Below are positions 37,410 to 47,300 of a DNA stretch of 64,000 bases, piece after piece. Source of the DNA: an uncultured Sphingomonas sp. (GTDB lineage: Bacteria > Pseudomonadota > Alphaproteobacteria > Sphingomonadales > Sphingomonadaceae); contig CAJYOI010000044.1 of the NCBI GenBank assembly GCA_913776045.1, positions 1 to 64,000 of the forward strand, given 5' to 3'. The position numbers and the translations under genes are program-made. The notes under the pieces are model-generated. The model did not search any database and was not told where the DNA came from. It saw only the letters and a list, made by a program, of their open reading frames with translations. The stretch's first letter is position 1; every line of letters starts with the position of its first letter.

Positions 37410-38618
37410 ATGCGTGCCCTCCCGCTCGTCGTCCTGGCCATTGCCCTCGCCCTGCCCGCCCCTGCGCGGCAGCCGAAGCCGGCCGCGCCCGTCGCGCTGT
37501 CGCCAGCGCCGACGCTGACCGCCGACAGCGAAACGCGCTGGGTTCCCTTCGACCTGACGCCGGGCAACCAGATCGCGTTCCGGATGACGATCAACGGGCG
37601 CGCGGCCACCGCGGTACTCGATACCGGCGTCAACTTCACGCTCGCCGCCAGCGCCTTTGCAGGCAGCATCGGGCTGAAGGCCACCGCCAGTGGTCAGGCG
37701 GCCGCCGCGATCGGGGGCGCGCTGCCGATCGCGTGGGCGCCGGTCGAGTCGGTCGATTTCGGCGGGCTGTCGCGCCACGGCGGGCGGATCGGGGTAGCCG
37801 ACCTCAGCGCTCTCGCCACCGGCACGACCCAGCCGGTTGACGTGGTCGTCGGTGCCGACCTGCTGGCCGCCCACGCGCTCGACATCGATTTCGACAATCG
37901 CCGCTTTCGCTTGCTCGCCAGCGGACGGATGCCGTTTCGCGGGACCAGCGTCGCGCTGTCGACCGCGCCGCAGACGGGGACCTTCCAGGTCGATGCCACC
38001 ATCGGCAGCGCGCGCTTGCGCCCGCTCCTGCTCGACACCGGTGACGGATCGACGCTGACGGTGTCGCGCGAGGCATGGACGACGACGCGGCTGCCCGACG
38101 TCGGCCTGACCTCGGCCTATGCGGTCGGCCTTGCCGGCCCGATCGAAACCGATCTGGTCGTCCTGCCCCAGGTCCGCCTGGGCACGGCGCCCGCCCGCAA
38201 CATCGAGGTGCGGATCGAGCCACCGCGAGGCTATTCGACGCTGACCGGCACCGCCGGGCGGATCGGCAACGGCTTCCTGCAACGCTACCGCGTGCTGCTC
38301 GACCCGAAGGCGCGGCGGATGATCCTCAGCCCCGGCAAGGACGCCGACCGGATGCCGCTCAAGTCCACCAGCGGGTTGCTGCTCAGCTATGAGGGCAAGG
38401 CCCTCCGCGTGCTCCACGTCATGCGCGGGTCGCCGGCCGCGACCGATGGCTGGCGCGCGGGCGAGCGGATCTGCGCGATCGACGGTGCGAAGCTGCCTGA
38501 CGATTACCGGACCAACCGGCTGGGCCAGTGGCCCGCCGGCACGCCCGGCCGCACCGTGCGCCTGGGTCTGTGCGACGGCGGCCCCGAACGCGCGCTGACG
38601 CTCGCGGCCTTCTACTGA
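37410..38618 (+). CDS. Retropepsin-like aspartyl protease with PDZ domain, exported
   Basis: 402 residues with a signal peptide (MRALPLVVLAIALALPAPA). Two aspartyl-protease motifs, AVLDTGVN (about 70) and LLLDTGDGS (about 211), lie in tandem retropepsin-like halves. A PDZ-like domain fills the last 90 residues (GLLLSYEGKALRVLHVMRGSP, then GWRAGERICAIDG). Bacterial proteins of this type are predicted periplasmic proteases; no substrate is known. The stop overlaps the next gene by one base, linking it to the membrane glycosyltransferase. Confidence 0.78.
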   Translation: MRALPLVVLAIALALPAPARQPKPAAPVALSPAPTLTADSETRWVPFDLTPGNQIAFRMTINGRAATAVLDTGVNFTLAASAFAGSIGLKATASGQAAAAIGGALPIAWAPVESVDFGGLSRHGGRIGVADLSALATGTTQPVDVVVGADLLAAHALDIDFDNRRFRLLASGRMPFRGTSVALSTAPQTGTFQVDATIGSARLRPLLLDTGDGSTLTVSREAWTTTRLPDVGLTSAYAVGLAGPIETDLVVLPQVRLGTAPARNIEVRIEPPRGYSTLTGTAGRIGNGFLQRYRVLLDPKARRMILSPGKDADRMPLKSTSGLLLSYEGKALRVLHVMRGSPAATDGWRAGERICAIDGAKLPDDYRTNRLGQWPAGTPGRTVRLGLCDGGPERALTLAAFY

Positions 38619-40084
38619 TGGACACCGCGCGTCCGCTTCCCCGATGGGCAGCGGCGCTGCTGCTTTTCGTCATCGCGGTCAGCCTGCGCGCCGCCGATTT
38701 CGGCAATCCGATCATCCATGTCGACGAGCAATATTATCTGCTGATCGGCCAGCGGATGCTCGACGGGGCAGTGCCATACCTCGACATCTGGGATCGCAAG
38801 CCGGTCGGCCTGTTCCTGCTCTACGCCGGCGCCGCCGCGATGCCGGGTGACGATGTACTCGGATACCAGCTTCTCGCCACGCTGTTCGCCGGGCTGAGCG
38901 CCTGCGTGGTCGCCAGCGGAGCGCGGGCGCTGGGCGCCAGTCGCAGCGGGGCGCTGGCCGCCGGGGTCGCCTATCTGATCTGGCTGCCGCTGCTGGGTGG
39001 ACGCGGCGGGCAGTCGCCGGTGTTCTACAACCTGTTCATCGTCGTTGCCGCCCGACTGACTCTGACCCTGCCGGATCTCGCCGAAGGACGCCGACGCGGA
39101 ATGATCGTGGCGAGCGGCGCGCTGGCGTGTCTGGCCGCCGGCATCGCGGTTCAGGTGAAGACCACCGCCATATTCGAGGCCGCGTTCCTCGGCCTCGCGC
39201 ACGTCTATTGGCTCGCCCGCGCGCGCACCGGCATGATCGCAATGGCGGCAGCGGCGCTCGCTTGGCTGGCCATCGGCCTCGCGCCCACCGCCGCCGTCGT
39301 CTTCGCCTATCGCGCGATGGGGCCGGCAGCGCTCGATGCGTGGTGGTTCGCGAACGCGCAGTCGGCTTTCCTACGTCCCGGTTATCCGTGGGGCGAGATC
39401 GGCATGCGGTTGCTCGGCATCGTCGCCCAACTGTCACCCCTACTGCTGTGCGCCGCGATCGGGTGGCGGCGGCGCAAGGTGCGACTGACCGGCGAGCGCG
39501 CGCTGGCCTTCGCCTGGCTCGCCGCGGCCGTCGTCGGCTTCGTCGCGATCGGCACCTTCTTCGATCATTACGCGCTGCCGCTGCTGCCGCCGCTGACGAT
39601 GATCGCCGGCATCGCGCTCGGCCGCATTTCACGCATCCTGGTCGGCACACTGGTGCTCGGACTGTTGCTGCTGATCGTCGAGCGCGCCTTCATCGCCCCC
39701 GACGTCGCCGGTGCGCGGGCAGTGGCAGAGGTCGTCGCCAAGAACCGCCGGGGCGCCTGCCCCTATGTCTTCATCGGCGATACCGCGACCTACACGTTGT
39801 CGGGCAGTTGCCTGCCCACCGCCTATGCCTTCCCGAACTTCCTCGCCTACACCACCGAAGCCGGCGCGACCGGGATCGACGAAGCGACGGAGATGCGCCG
39901 GATCCTCGCAGCGCGGCCGCCGCTGATCGTCGCGTCGACGCGTAAATTGGTGATATGGAATCCGGCGACCGTGGCCCTGCTCCAGCCCGTGCTGGCGAAT
40001 CGGTATCGGCCGGTCCTGAGCGTCCCTCGATCCAACTACCGCACGGTCGTGTTCCTCCGCCGCGACTTGGCCGTCATCCGCTGA
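38618..40084 (+). CDS. GT-C-type membrane glycosyltransferase (ArnT/PMT-like)
   Basis: 488 residues with about 11 hydrophobic helices. The first periplasmic loop has HVDEQYYLLIGQRMLDG and PYLDIWDRKPVGLF, the acidic-pair region typical of GT39/GT83-like glycosyltransferases that use polyprenyl-phosphate sugars. The C-terminal 130 residues form a soluble periplasmic domain. The ATG at 38618 overlaps the protease stop. The acceptor is unknown; lipid A, glycan or protein glycosylation are all possible. Its last 11 bases overlap the small minus-strand gene at 40074. Confidence 0.72.
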   Translation: MDTARPLPRWAAALLLFVIAVSLRAADFGNPIIHVDEQYYLLIGQRMLDGAVPYLDIWDRKPVGLFLLYAGAAAMPGDDVLGYQLLATLFAGLSACVVASGARALGASRSGALAAGVAYLIWLPLLGGRGGQSPVFYNLFIVVAARLTLTLPDLAEGRRRGMIVASGALACLAAGIAVQVKTTAIFEAAFLGLAHVYWLARARTGMIAMAAAALAWLAIGLAPTAAVVFAYRAMGPAALDAWWFANAQSAFLRPGYPWGEIGMRLLGIVAQLSPLLLCAAIGWRRRKVRLTGERALAFAWLAAAVVGFVAIGTFFDHYALPLLPPLTMIAGIALGRISRILVGTLVLGLLLLIVERAFIAPDVAGARAVAEVVAKNRRGACPYVFIGDTATYTLSGSCLPTAYAFPNFLAYTTEAGATGIDEATEMRRILAARPPLIVASTRKLVIWNPATVALLQPVLANRYRPVLSVPRSNYRTVVFLRRDLAVIR

Positions 40085-40259
40085 TCGCGAGCGCGGCCAG
40101 CATCACGCCGCCGAACAGCGCGGCGAACTGCACCGTCGTCCAGTCGACCGCGCTCACCCGATCCAGATTGACGCGCCGGTCCCGCCGCCACGATGCCACG
40201 CCGCTTGCCACCGCGAGAACCGCACAGGCCACCACGCCGCCCCACAACCGCACTTGCAT
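40074..40259 (-). CDS. Small two-helix membrane protein
   Basis: 61 residues. Two hydrophobic helices (LWGGVVACAVLAVASGVA and VQFAALFGGVMLAALAISG) are separated by a basic, Arg-rich loop and a short DRVSAVDWTT segment. The composition is convincing for a real protein and similar small proteins occur in sphingomonads; the function is unknown. It is convergent with the glycosyltransferase gene and divergent from the methyltransferase gene at 40310. Confidence 0.6.
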   Translation of the reverse strand: MQVRLWGGVVACAVLAVASGVASWRRDRRVNLDRVSAVDWTTVQFAALFGGVMLAALAISG

Positions 40260-40309
40260 CGCCCCGCCCCGTCCCTAGACTTGTGCCAAACAGAACAGGG
40301 AGATGTGTC

Positions 40310-41119
40310 TTGCGTCCGATGCTCGCAACCCTTGGCCTGGGGGCCGTCGCGCTGGCGGTGACCAGCGTCGCCACCGGCCAGCCCGCCAGCCTGCGCAGCG
40401 AAATCGCCCGCGCCGTCGCCGCGACCACGCGCACGCCAGCCAACGTCGCGCGTGACAAGTACCGGCACCCGACCGAGACGCTGGCCTTCTTCGGCGTGAA
40501 GCCGACCGACACCGTCGTCGAACTGATTCCCGGCGGCGGCTGGTATACCGAGATTCTGGCGCCCTACCTTGCGCAGCGCGGCACCTATTACGCCGCCGGA
40601 AACTTGGCGCGTGGGCTGGACGGCGTGAAGAAACTCCAGGCCGCCAACCCGGCCGCCTATGGCAAGATCAAGCTCGCCGCCTTCCCCGCCTCTGCGGGCG
40701 AACCCGCGGTGCCCGCAGGCAGCGCCGACGTCGTCGTGACCTTCCGCAACGTCCACAACCTGCGTTTCGCCGGCGTCGATCGCACGCAGGCGGCGTTCGC
40801 CGAGATGTTCCGCATGCTGAAACCCGGCGGGACGCTCGGCATCGTCGAGCACCGCCTGCCCGAGAACCGCGATTCCGCCGCCGAGGAAAAGAGCGGCTAC
40901 ATGAAGACGTCCAGCGTAGTCGCCTTCGCCGAAAAGGCCGGGTTCAAGCTGGCAGGCAAGTCGGAGGTCAATGCCAACCCGAAGGACACCGCCGACTGGC
41001 CGGAAGGCGTCTGGACGCTGCCCCCGACCTACCGCCTGAAGGACGTCGACCGCGAGAAATACGCCGCGATCGGCGAGAGCGATCGCATGACGCTGAAGTT
41101 CGTGAAGCCGAAGCGGTAA
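40310..41119 (+). CDS. SAM-dependent methyltransferase-like protein with signal peptide
   Basis: 269 residues from a TTG at 40310, preferred over ATG 40319 because AGGGAG lies about 9 bases before the TTG. The first 25 residues form a signal peptide (LGLGAVALAVTSVATGQPA). The remainder is a class I methyltransferase fold of the COG4798 kind: VELIPGGGWYTEILAPYL (motif I), ADVVVTFRNVHNL (motif IV region), MLKPGGTLGIVEHR (motif VI region). A SAM-dependent enzyme outside the cytoplasm would lack its cofactor, so the function is puzzling; it may not be catalytic or may stay membrane-tethered facing in. Confidence 0.78.
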   Translation: MRPMLATLGLGAVALAVTSVATGQPASLRSEIARAVAATTRTPANVARDKYRHPTETLAFFGVKPTDTVVELIPGGGWYTEILAPYLAQRGTYYAAGNLARGLDGVKKLQAANPAAYGKIKLAAFPASAGEPAVPAGSADVVVTFRNVHNLRFAGVDRTQAAFAEMFRMLKPGGTLGIVEHRLPENRDSAAEEKSGYMKTSSVVAFAEKAGFKLAGKSEVNANPKDTADWPEGVWTLPPTYRLKDVDREKYAAIGESDRMTLKFVKPKR

Positions 41120-41126
41120 GACCGAA

Positions 41127-41251
41127 AAATCCTCCCCAGAATGGGGAGGGGAACCCCGACCGCAGGTCGGTGGTGGAGGGGCTTGGGGAGTACTCCGCCA
41201 GCCCCACCACCAGCCTTCGGCTGGTCCCCCTCCCCGTTCCGGGGAGGATTT
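41127..41251. repeat. Composite multi-hairpin repeat before phaR end
   Basis: A row of hairpins: CCTCCCC/GGGGAGG (41131-41149), CCGACC/GGTCGG (41156-41170), GGTGGTGG-A-GGGGC paired with GCCCCACCACC (about 41168-41211), CCAGCC/GGCTGG (41210-41224), TCCCC/GGGGA (41231-41244). The outer ends AATCCTCCCC and GGGGAGGATT are complementary. Its build is like the block before atpC but the sequence differs. Confidence 0.75.
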
Positions 41252-41266
41252 AGAGGGATTGAAACA

Positions 41267-41314
41267 CGCCGCAGCAAAGCCGCGCCGTCGGCCGGGGCCT
41301 CGCCCCGCCGGCCG
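41267..41314. repeat. Dispersed GC-rich repeat, copy 2
   Basis: CGCCGCAGCAAAGCCGCG then GTCGGCCGGGGCCTCGCCCC and CCGGCCG, parallel to copy 1 at 35601-35646. Copy differences keep the central hairpin (GGGGC/GCCCC here, CGGGC/GCCCG there). Confidence 0.5.
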
Positions 41315-41363
41315 TAGCGTCGCCCGCGACGCGGAGTTGGCGCGCTAATGCCGCTGGCGACGC

Positions 41364-41942
41364 CTAGAGCTTCGCAACCTTGTCTTGCAGCTTGGCGAGT
41401 TCCGCCTTCAGCGCCGCAATCTCGTCGTCCTTGCTGGATGCTGCACCGGCCGCCGGTGCCGCAGCCGGGGCAGCCGCGCCGGGTACCCCGCCCTGCGCGC
41501 CCGGCTTGAACGCCTGCGCCGCGGCCTCAAACATCGCCATGTTGCGCTTGGCGATCTCCGCGAACGGCGAATGCGCGAACGCCCCTTCGACCGCCGACTT
41601 GAACTGTTCCTGGTTGCGGCGGAAACTGTCCATCGACGCTTCGAGATAGCCCGGCACCATCGCCTGCATACTGTCGCCGTACAGCGCGATCAGCTGGCGC
41701 AGGAAGGGGACTGGCAGCATCGTCTGTCCGCGCGCTTCCTCTTCCATGATGATCTGCGTCAGGACATTGTGGGTGATGTCCTCTTCGGTCTTCGCATCGA
41801 CGACCTTGAAGTCGCGGCCCTCGCGCGTCATCGCCGCCAGATGGTCGAGCGTGATGTAGGACGAGGACTCGGTGTTGTAGAGGCGGCGGTTCGCGTATTT
41901 CTTGATGATGACCGGGCCGGTTCCCGTGGCAGTCTTCTTCAT
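41364..41942 (-). CDS. phaR: Polyhydroxyalkanoate synthesis repressor
   Basis: DNA-binding repressor that also binds PHA granules and controls phasin and PHA genes. 192 residues from the ATG at 41942. The PHB/PHA accumulation regulator DNA-binding domain is clear (IKKYANRRLYNTESSSYITL at 12-31, then KVVDAKTEEDITHNVLTQI). A FLRQLIALYGDSMQAMVPGYLE segment and FRRNQEQFKSAVEGAF follow. The C-terminus is an Ala/Pro linker plus a short coiled coil (DDEIAALKAELAKLQDKVAKL, final 22 residues). It is divergent from the PhaC-like gene over 39 bases. Confidence 0.93.
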   Translation of the reverse strand: MKKTATGTGPVIIKKYANRRLYNTESSSYITLDHLAAMTREGRDFKVVDAKTEEDITHNVLTQIIMEEEARGQTMLPVPFLRQLIALYGDSMQAMVPGYLEASMDSFRRNQEQFKSAVEGAFAHSPFAEIAKRNMAMFEAAAQAFKPGAQGGVPGAAAPAAAPAAGAASSKDDEIAALKAELAKLQDKVAKL

Positions 41943-41981
41943 GGCTGACGGTGCCCCCTCACAGATACGGATGCGAACGTG

Positions 41982-43043
41982 ATGACCGACAGCGTACCAC
42001 CGATCGATGACGCACCGCAACACGCACCGCGGCCTTTCCCCCTGTTCCTGGCCATGCTGCGCAGCGAAACCGCACAAGATCGGGACAGGCGCGATGCCGC
42101 GTTGAAAGGATTGACACGCTATCAATCCGCCCCGCGCGCACCCCGCCCCGCGCCGATGCCGGCGATCGCCACCGCCGGCCGCGCAGCGTTGCGTGATTAT
42201 GGCGGGACGGGCCGGCCGGTCGTCTTTCTACCCTCGCTCATCAACCCGCCGTTCGTCCTCGACCTCGCCCCCGATCAGTCACTGCTGCGCTGGCTGGCGA
42301 GGGAGGGTCTGCGCCCCCTGCTGGTCGACTGGGGTGAACCGACGCCGGTCGACCGCGATCAGGAAGTTACCGCACACATCGAACGCCTGCTGCTGCCGAT
42401 GCTGGCGACGCTCGATCGGCCGCCGGTACTGGTCGGCTATTGCCTGGGTGGCACCATCGCGCTTGCCGCCGCGCGCGCCGCCAGGGCGCATGCCGTCGCC
42501 CTGATCGCAGCCCCCTGGCACTTTTCCGGGTTCGGCCCCCATGCCCGCGCCGAGATTGCCGCGCTGTGGGACGCCGCCCGCCCGGCGTGCGAGACTCTGG
42601 GGCTGGTCCCGATGGAGGTGCTGCAATCGGGCTTCTGGAAGCTTGATCCCGGCCGCACCATTGCCAAGTACGAAGCGCTGGCGACCGCCGACGACGCGAC
42701 GCTCGCCCGCTTCGTCGCGCTGGAGGATTGGGCCAACGCCGGCGCTCCCCTGACACTCGCCGCCGGACGGCAGATGTTCGAGGATTTCTTCGCCGCCGAC
42801 ACCCCCGGGACCGACGCATGGCAGGTGGTAGGTGAAACCGTCGATCCCGCCGCCCTCGCCTGCCCCGTCGCCGACTTCGTGTCGCTGACCGATTGCATCG
42901 TTCCCGCCGCCACCAGCGCGCGGGTCGGCGACCGCCGCGACGTCGGCGCCGGCCATGTCGGAATGATCGTCGGCAGCCGTGCACGCGTGCTGCTATGGGA
43001 GCCGCTGGCGGACTGGCTAAAGACCGTCACCGCCGCTAGATAG
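41982..43043 (+). CDS. PhaC-like alpha/beta hydrolase with catalytic cysteine
   Basis: 353 residues from the ATG at 41982. The nucleophile box is GYCLGG with Cys154 in place of Ser; Asp304 (SLTDCIVP) and His325 (GAGHVGM) complete a triad. Class III PHA synthase (Allochromatium PhaC, 355 residues) has Cys149, Asp302 and His331. Further matches are [20 protein letters not shown] and LLVDWGEP, the counterparts of the NRPYMLDL and LIDWGYP regions of PhaC. It may be a short PHA synthase or a thiol-type intracellular PHA depolymerase. It is divergent from phaR and 29 bases before a thiolase gene, so a role in PHA metabolism is likely. No phaE or phaB is in the window. Confidence 0.72.
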   Translation: MTDSVPPIDDAPQHAPRPFPLFLAMLRSETAQDRDRRDAALKGLTRYQSAPRAPRPAPMPAIATAGRAALRDYGGTGRPVVFLPSLINPPFVLDLAPDQSLLRWLAREGLRPLLVDWGEPTPVDRDQEVTAHIERLLLPMLATLDRPPVLVGYCLGGTIALAAARAARAHAVALIAAPWHFSGFGPHARAEIAALWDAARPACETLGLVPMEVLQSGFWKLDPGRTIAKYEALATADDATLARFVALEDWANAGAPLTLAAGRQMFEDFFAADTPGTDAWQVVGETVDPAALACPVADFVSLTDCIVPAATSARVGDRRDVGAGHVGMIVGSRARVLLWEPLADWLKTVTAAR

Positions 43044-43072
43044 GCGCCGTCTTATCCACGCAGAGGATCCCC

Positions 43073-44248
43073 ATGACCGACATCGTCATCGCCGCCGCCA
43101 AGCGCACGCCCGTGGGCAGCTTCCTGGGCGCGTTCGCCGCGACCCCCGCGCATGAGCTCGGCCGCGTCGCGATCGAGGCCGCGCTTGAACAGGCAGGCGT
43201 CAAGGGCGAGGAGGTCGACGAGGTTATCCTCGGCCAGGTGCTGACCGCCGGCCAGGGCCAGAACCCCGCCCGCCAGGCATCGATGGCCGCCGGCGTCCCG
43301 AAGGAAGTGCCGGCCTGGGGCGTCAACCAGGTCTGCGGCTCGAGCCTGCGCGCTGTCGCGCTCGCCTTCCAAGCGGTCGCCAATGGCGATGCCAAGATCG
43401 TGGTCGCAGGCGGGCAGGAATCGATGTCGATGTCGGCCCACGCGCAGTCGCTGCGCCCGGGCACCAAGATGGGCGACGTCAGCCTCGTCGACACGATGAT
43501 CAAGGACGGTCTGACCGACGTCTTCAACGGCTATCACATGGGCATCACGGCGGAAAATCTGGCCGAGCAATATCAGATCGCCCGCGGCGAGCAGGACCAG
43601 TTCGCCGTTCGTTCCCAGAACCTCGCTGAAAAGGCGCGCGAGGAAGGCCGCTTCAAGGACGAGATCGCGCCCGTGACGATCAAGGGCCGCAAGGGCGATA
43701 CCGTGGTCGAGAACGACGAATATATCCGCGCCGGCGCGACCGTCGATGGCGTGTCGGGCCTGCGCCCGGCGTTCAAGAAGGACGGCACGGTGACCGCCGC
43801 CAATGCCAGCGGCATCAACGACGGCGCCGCCGCGCTGGTCGTCATGTCTGCCGACGAAGCCAAGGCCCGCGGCATCACCCCGCTTGCCCGCATCAAGAGC
43901 TGGGCGAGCGCCGGCGTCGACCCGTCGGTGATGGGCATCGGCCCCGTCCCCGCCAGCAAGAAGGCACTGGAGAAGGCCGGCTGGACCGTCGCCGACCTCG
44001 ACCTGATCGAAGCCAACGAAGCCTTTGCCGCGCAGGCGCTGGCGGTCGGCAAGGAAATGGGCTGGACGGAAGACAAGCTGAACGTCAACGGCGGCGCCAT
44101 CGCCATCGGCCACCCGATCGGCGCCAGCGGCGCGCGCGTGCTGACGACGCTGATCTACGAAATGGGCAAGCGTGACGCGAAGAAGGGCTTGGCAACGCTA
44201 TGCATCGGCGGCGGCATGGGCATCGCTATGTGTGTGGAGCGAGATTGA
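43073..44248 (+). CDS. phaA: Acetyl-CoA acetyltransferase (thiolase)
   Basis: Condenses two acetyl-CoA to acetoacetyl-CoA (or the reverse). 391 residues, the family norm. Catalytic Cys88 in [23 protein letters not shown] with the active-site His, and [10 protein letters not shown] with the second Cys are present. The [10 protein letters not shown] region is intact. The gene follows the PhaC-like gene on the same strand, which supports a PHA role; a general atoB function is also possible. It ends just before an AT-rich promoter region. Confidence 0.9.
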   Translation: MTDIVIAAAKRTPVGSFLGAFAATPAHELGRVAIEAALEQAGVKGEEVDEVILGQVLTAGQGQNPARQASMAAGVPKEVPAWGVNQVCGSSLRAVALAFQAVANGDAKIVVAGGQESMSMSAHAQSLRPGTKMGDVSLVDTMIKDGLTDVFNGYHMGITAENLAEQYQIARGEQDQFAVRSQNLAEKAREEGRFKDEIAPVTIKGRKGDTVVENDEYIRAGATVDGVSGLRPAFKKDGTVTAANASGINDGAAALVVMSADEAKARGITPLARIKSWASAGVDPSVMGIGPVPASKKALEKAGWTVADLDLIEANEAFAAQALAVGKEMGWTEDKLNVNGGAIAIGHPIGASGARVLTTLIYEMGKRDAKKGLATLCIGGGMGIAMCVERD

Positions 44249-44276
44249 GGAGTATTGCTGTGCTAATACACAAATG

Positions 44277-44306
44277 TTGCCAAATCGCCACATAGTGTAG
44301 TAATTT
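44277..44306 (+). promoter_or_regulatory. Possible promoter of the TonB receptor gene
   Basis: TTGCCA (44277-44282), an 18-base spacer, TAATTT (44301-44306), inside a strikingly AT-rich stretch (about 44255-44345) compared with its surroundings. Confidence 0.35.
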
Positions 44307-44356
44307 TCGATAATGCCTTTCACGAATATTGCACTTTTCGCTCAATGAAGGTCGGA

Positions 44357-44380
44357 TGGCCCCCTTACAACAAGGGGCCA
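44357..44380 (+). promoter_or_regulatory. Hairpin covering the ribosome site of the TonB receptor gene
   Basis: TGGCCCCCTT (44357-44366) pairs with AAGGGGCCA (44372-44380), one bulged C and a 5-base loop ACAAC. The AAGGGG Shine-Dalgarno-like sequence lies in the 3' arm and the ATG follows 4 bases later. The fold would block translation when formed. Confidence 0.6.
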
Positions 44381-44383
44381 TCC

Positions 44384-47300
44384 ATGAAATTCTCCCAGCT
44401 TTTAGGCGCGACGGCGCTGTTTAGCACGCTCGTCGTCACGCCAGCTTTCGCGCAGAGTACCGGTCAGTCGACCACGACGTCGCAATCGTCCGACGAAACC
44501 GATGCTGACGAGGGGCAGGCGGGCGAAGTTCTCGTTACCGGCTCGCGCCTGCGTCGGCCAAACGACGACTCCTCGGTGCCGATCACCAGCGTTCGTCCGG
44601 ACGAACTGCTCGCCACCGGCAGCGTGTCACTCGGCGACGCACTGAACGACCTGCCCGCGCTGCGCTCGACCTACTCTCAATCGAATTCCAGCCGCTTCAT
44701 CGGCACCGGCGGTCTCAACCTGCTCGACCTCCGAGGTCTCGGTACTTCGCGTACTCTGACGCTGGTCAACGGTCGTCGCCATGTTACCGCGTCGCCGGGC
44801 TCGTTCGAAGTCGACACCAACACGATCCCTAGCGATCTGCTCGACCGTGTCGACCTCGTCACGGGCGCGAACTCGGCGGTCTACGGTTCGGACGCGATCG
44901 CGGGTGTCGTCAACTTCATCCTGAAGCGTGACTTTGACGGTCTGAACATTCGTGCTCAGTCTTCGATCACCAGCCGTGGCGACCGCGGCGAGTATTTCGT
45001 AGCCGGCGTCGCGGGCAAGAATTTCTCCGAAGGCCGCGGCAACATTGCGGTCGCTCTCGAATTCTCGCGCGCGAACAAGCTGCGGTACACCGATCGTCCG
45101 GACCAGACCGGCGCCTATTCGGGTGGTATCGGCCTGTACACGGTCCAGAACACCACCGGCGAGCCGGCCTCGGGTGACGGCATTCCGGACACGGCGTTCC
45201 TGACGGGCGTCCGCAGCAACCAGTTCTCGTCGGGCGGCACTGCGCTCGTTTCCTGCCCGACAGTCGCGGCACAGAATGAAAGCGCTGCGGCGTTTGCGAA
45301 TCGTCGTGCTCTGGTCTGCACAGGCTTCAACGACGGCGTCACCACGACCAGCCCGTTGGCCTACGCCTTCATATTTGGCCCTGACGGTTCGTTGGTGCGT
45401 AATGACGCGGCCGCTGGCGTCACCTTCGACCTTCGTCGCCTGGCGGGCGGAACCTCTGTCATCGGCGGTCTAGGCTCGACGTTCAACGAGACGGGTTACA
45501 TTTACCCGCAACTTGAACGGTACAGCGCCAACCTGCTGAGCCATTACGACTTCTCGGACGCATTCCAGGTGTATTTGGAAGCTAAATACGTCCGCGTGAA
45601 CGTCGTGTCCGAAGGGTCGCCGACCTTCGCGAGCGGAACGCTGCCCGCGTCCGCCTCGCGGACGAACCCGTTCCTGACCCCGCAGGCGACCGCGCTGCTC
45701 AATCAGATCCTGGCACCGGCAGCGACGTCGTTCACGTTCGTGCGTAACAACGTCGACTTCGGCGGCCGTCAGGAAGTCACGAAGCGCGAGACGTTCCGTA
45801 TCGTTCTGAGCGCCCAGGGCGCGCTGACCGATCACCTGCGCTACGAAGTCGCCGGCAACTACGGCCAGTTCGACTCCTATTATGAAACCGGCGGCAACGT
45901 TTTGCTCTCGGCCTACACGCGCGCGTCCAACGCCGTGCTCGCCCCGGCTGGGTATACGGGCAACAATTTTGTCCTGAATTCGCAGGGCCAGCGCGTAGTC
46001 TGCGGCGTCAATGCCAATGCGGATACCACCGACGACGACGCCAATTGCTACCCGCTGAACCTGTTCGGTTCGGGGGCACCGGATGCGCGCGCGCTCAACT
46101 ATGCGCTGATCCGCTCGTTCCGCAAGGAACGCGCGACGCAGACCAACGCGACCGCGTATATTTCGGGCGATACCGGTGGCTTCTTCGAACTGCCGGGCGG
46201 CGCGATCGAATTCGCCGTAGGTGGCGAATATCGCCGTGAGACCGCGTCTTCGGTCTATGATCCGATCGTCAGCAATCCGACCCGCCTGACCTTCCTTAAT
46301 TCCATCGCGCCGTTCACGCCGCCGGCTCTCGAAGTCAAGGAGGCCTATGGCGAAATGCGTTTGCCGATCCTGAAGGATATCCCGTTCATTCGCGAATTGT
46401 CCTTGGAAGGTTCGGCCCGCTACTCCGACTATAACTATGGCCCGAAGAAGCCGGTGTTCGCTTGGAACGCCGGTGGTGTCTGGCGTCCGACCCGCGACCT
46501 GCTGCTGCGCGCCAGCTATGGCAAGGCGGTTCGCAGTCCGACGCTGGGCGATCTGTTCGCCGCAAACGTCCAGACCTTCGCGTCACTCGGCGATCCGTGC
46601 AGCCAGACGAACATCAACAACGGTCCGGTGGTCAATGGTCAATCGGTGCGCATCGCCAACTGCGCCGCAGCGGGTGTGCCGACGACGTTCACCTACACCA
46701 ATTCGAGCGGCCAGGTCGTGACCGTGCCGTTCGTCAACACCGCGACGTCGACCCCGGCGGGCGCCATCCGCGGCAACCCGGATCTGCTGGAAGAGACGTC
46801 GAAGTCGTTCACGGCCGGCATCGTCTACAAGCCAAGCTATCTGCGCGGCGTGACGGCTTCGGTATCCTATTATTCGATGAACGTCGAAAACGTCATCACC
46901 AGCCTGGGCGGCGCGACCGTCGTCAGCTTGTGCTATGACAATCCGTCGGGCATCGATAACCAGTATTGCCGCGCGGTGTTCCGCCGTCCGGACGGTACGT
47001 TCGCGGGTCAGGCCGGCATCAGCTTCGGCGGCGACGTCGTGACGTATCCGAACGAGTCGATCCGCCCGTCGTTCTTCCAGCAGCCGTTCAACTTCGCGCG
47101 ATACTTCGCGAACGGCATCGACGTCGATCTATCGTATGAAAAGCGTCTGGGTGAAGGAAAGCGGATCAACATCCAGGGCGTGGTCACCTACGTTCTTAGC
47201 CGTCGCAACTACACCGATGTCACCAACCCGGATTTCGCCACCCGTCTGGACGGCTCGCTGGGCGATCCTACCTGGTCGGGCAATATCAACGTCGGGCTAG

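Noticed and set aside
44345..44383. Upstream ATG for the TonB receptor
   Set aside because: It would place 13 polar residues before the signal peptide and read through the ribosome-site hairpin.
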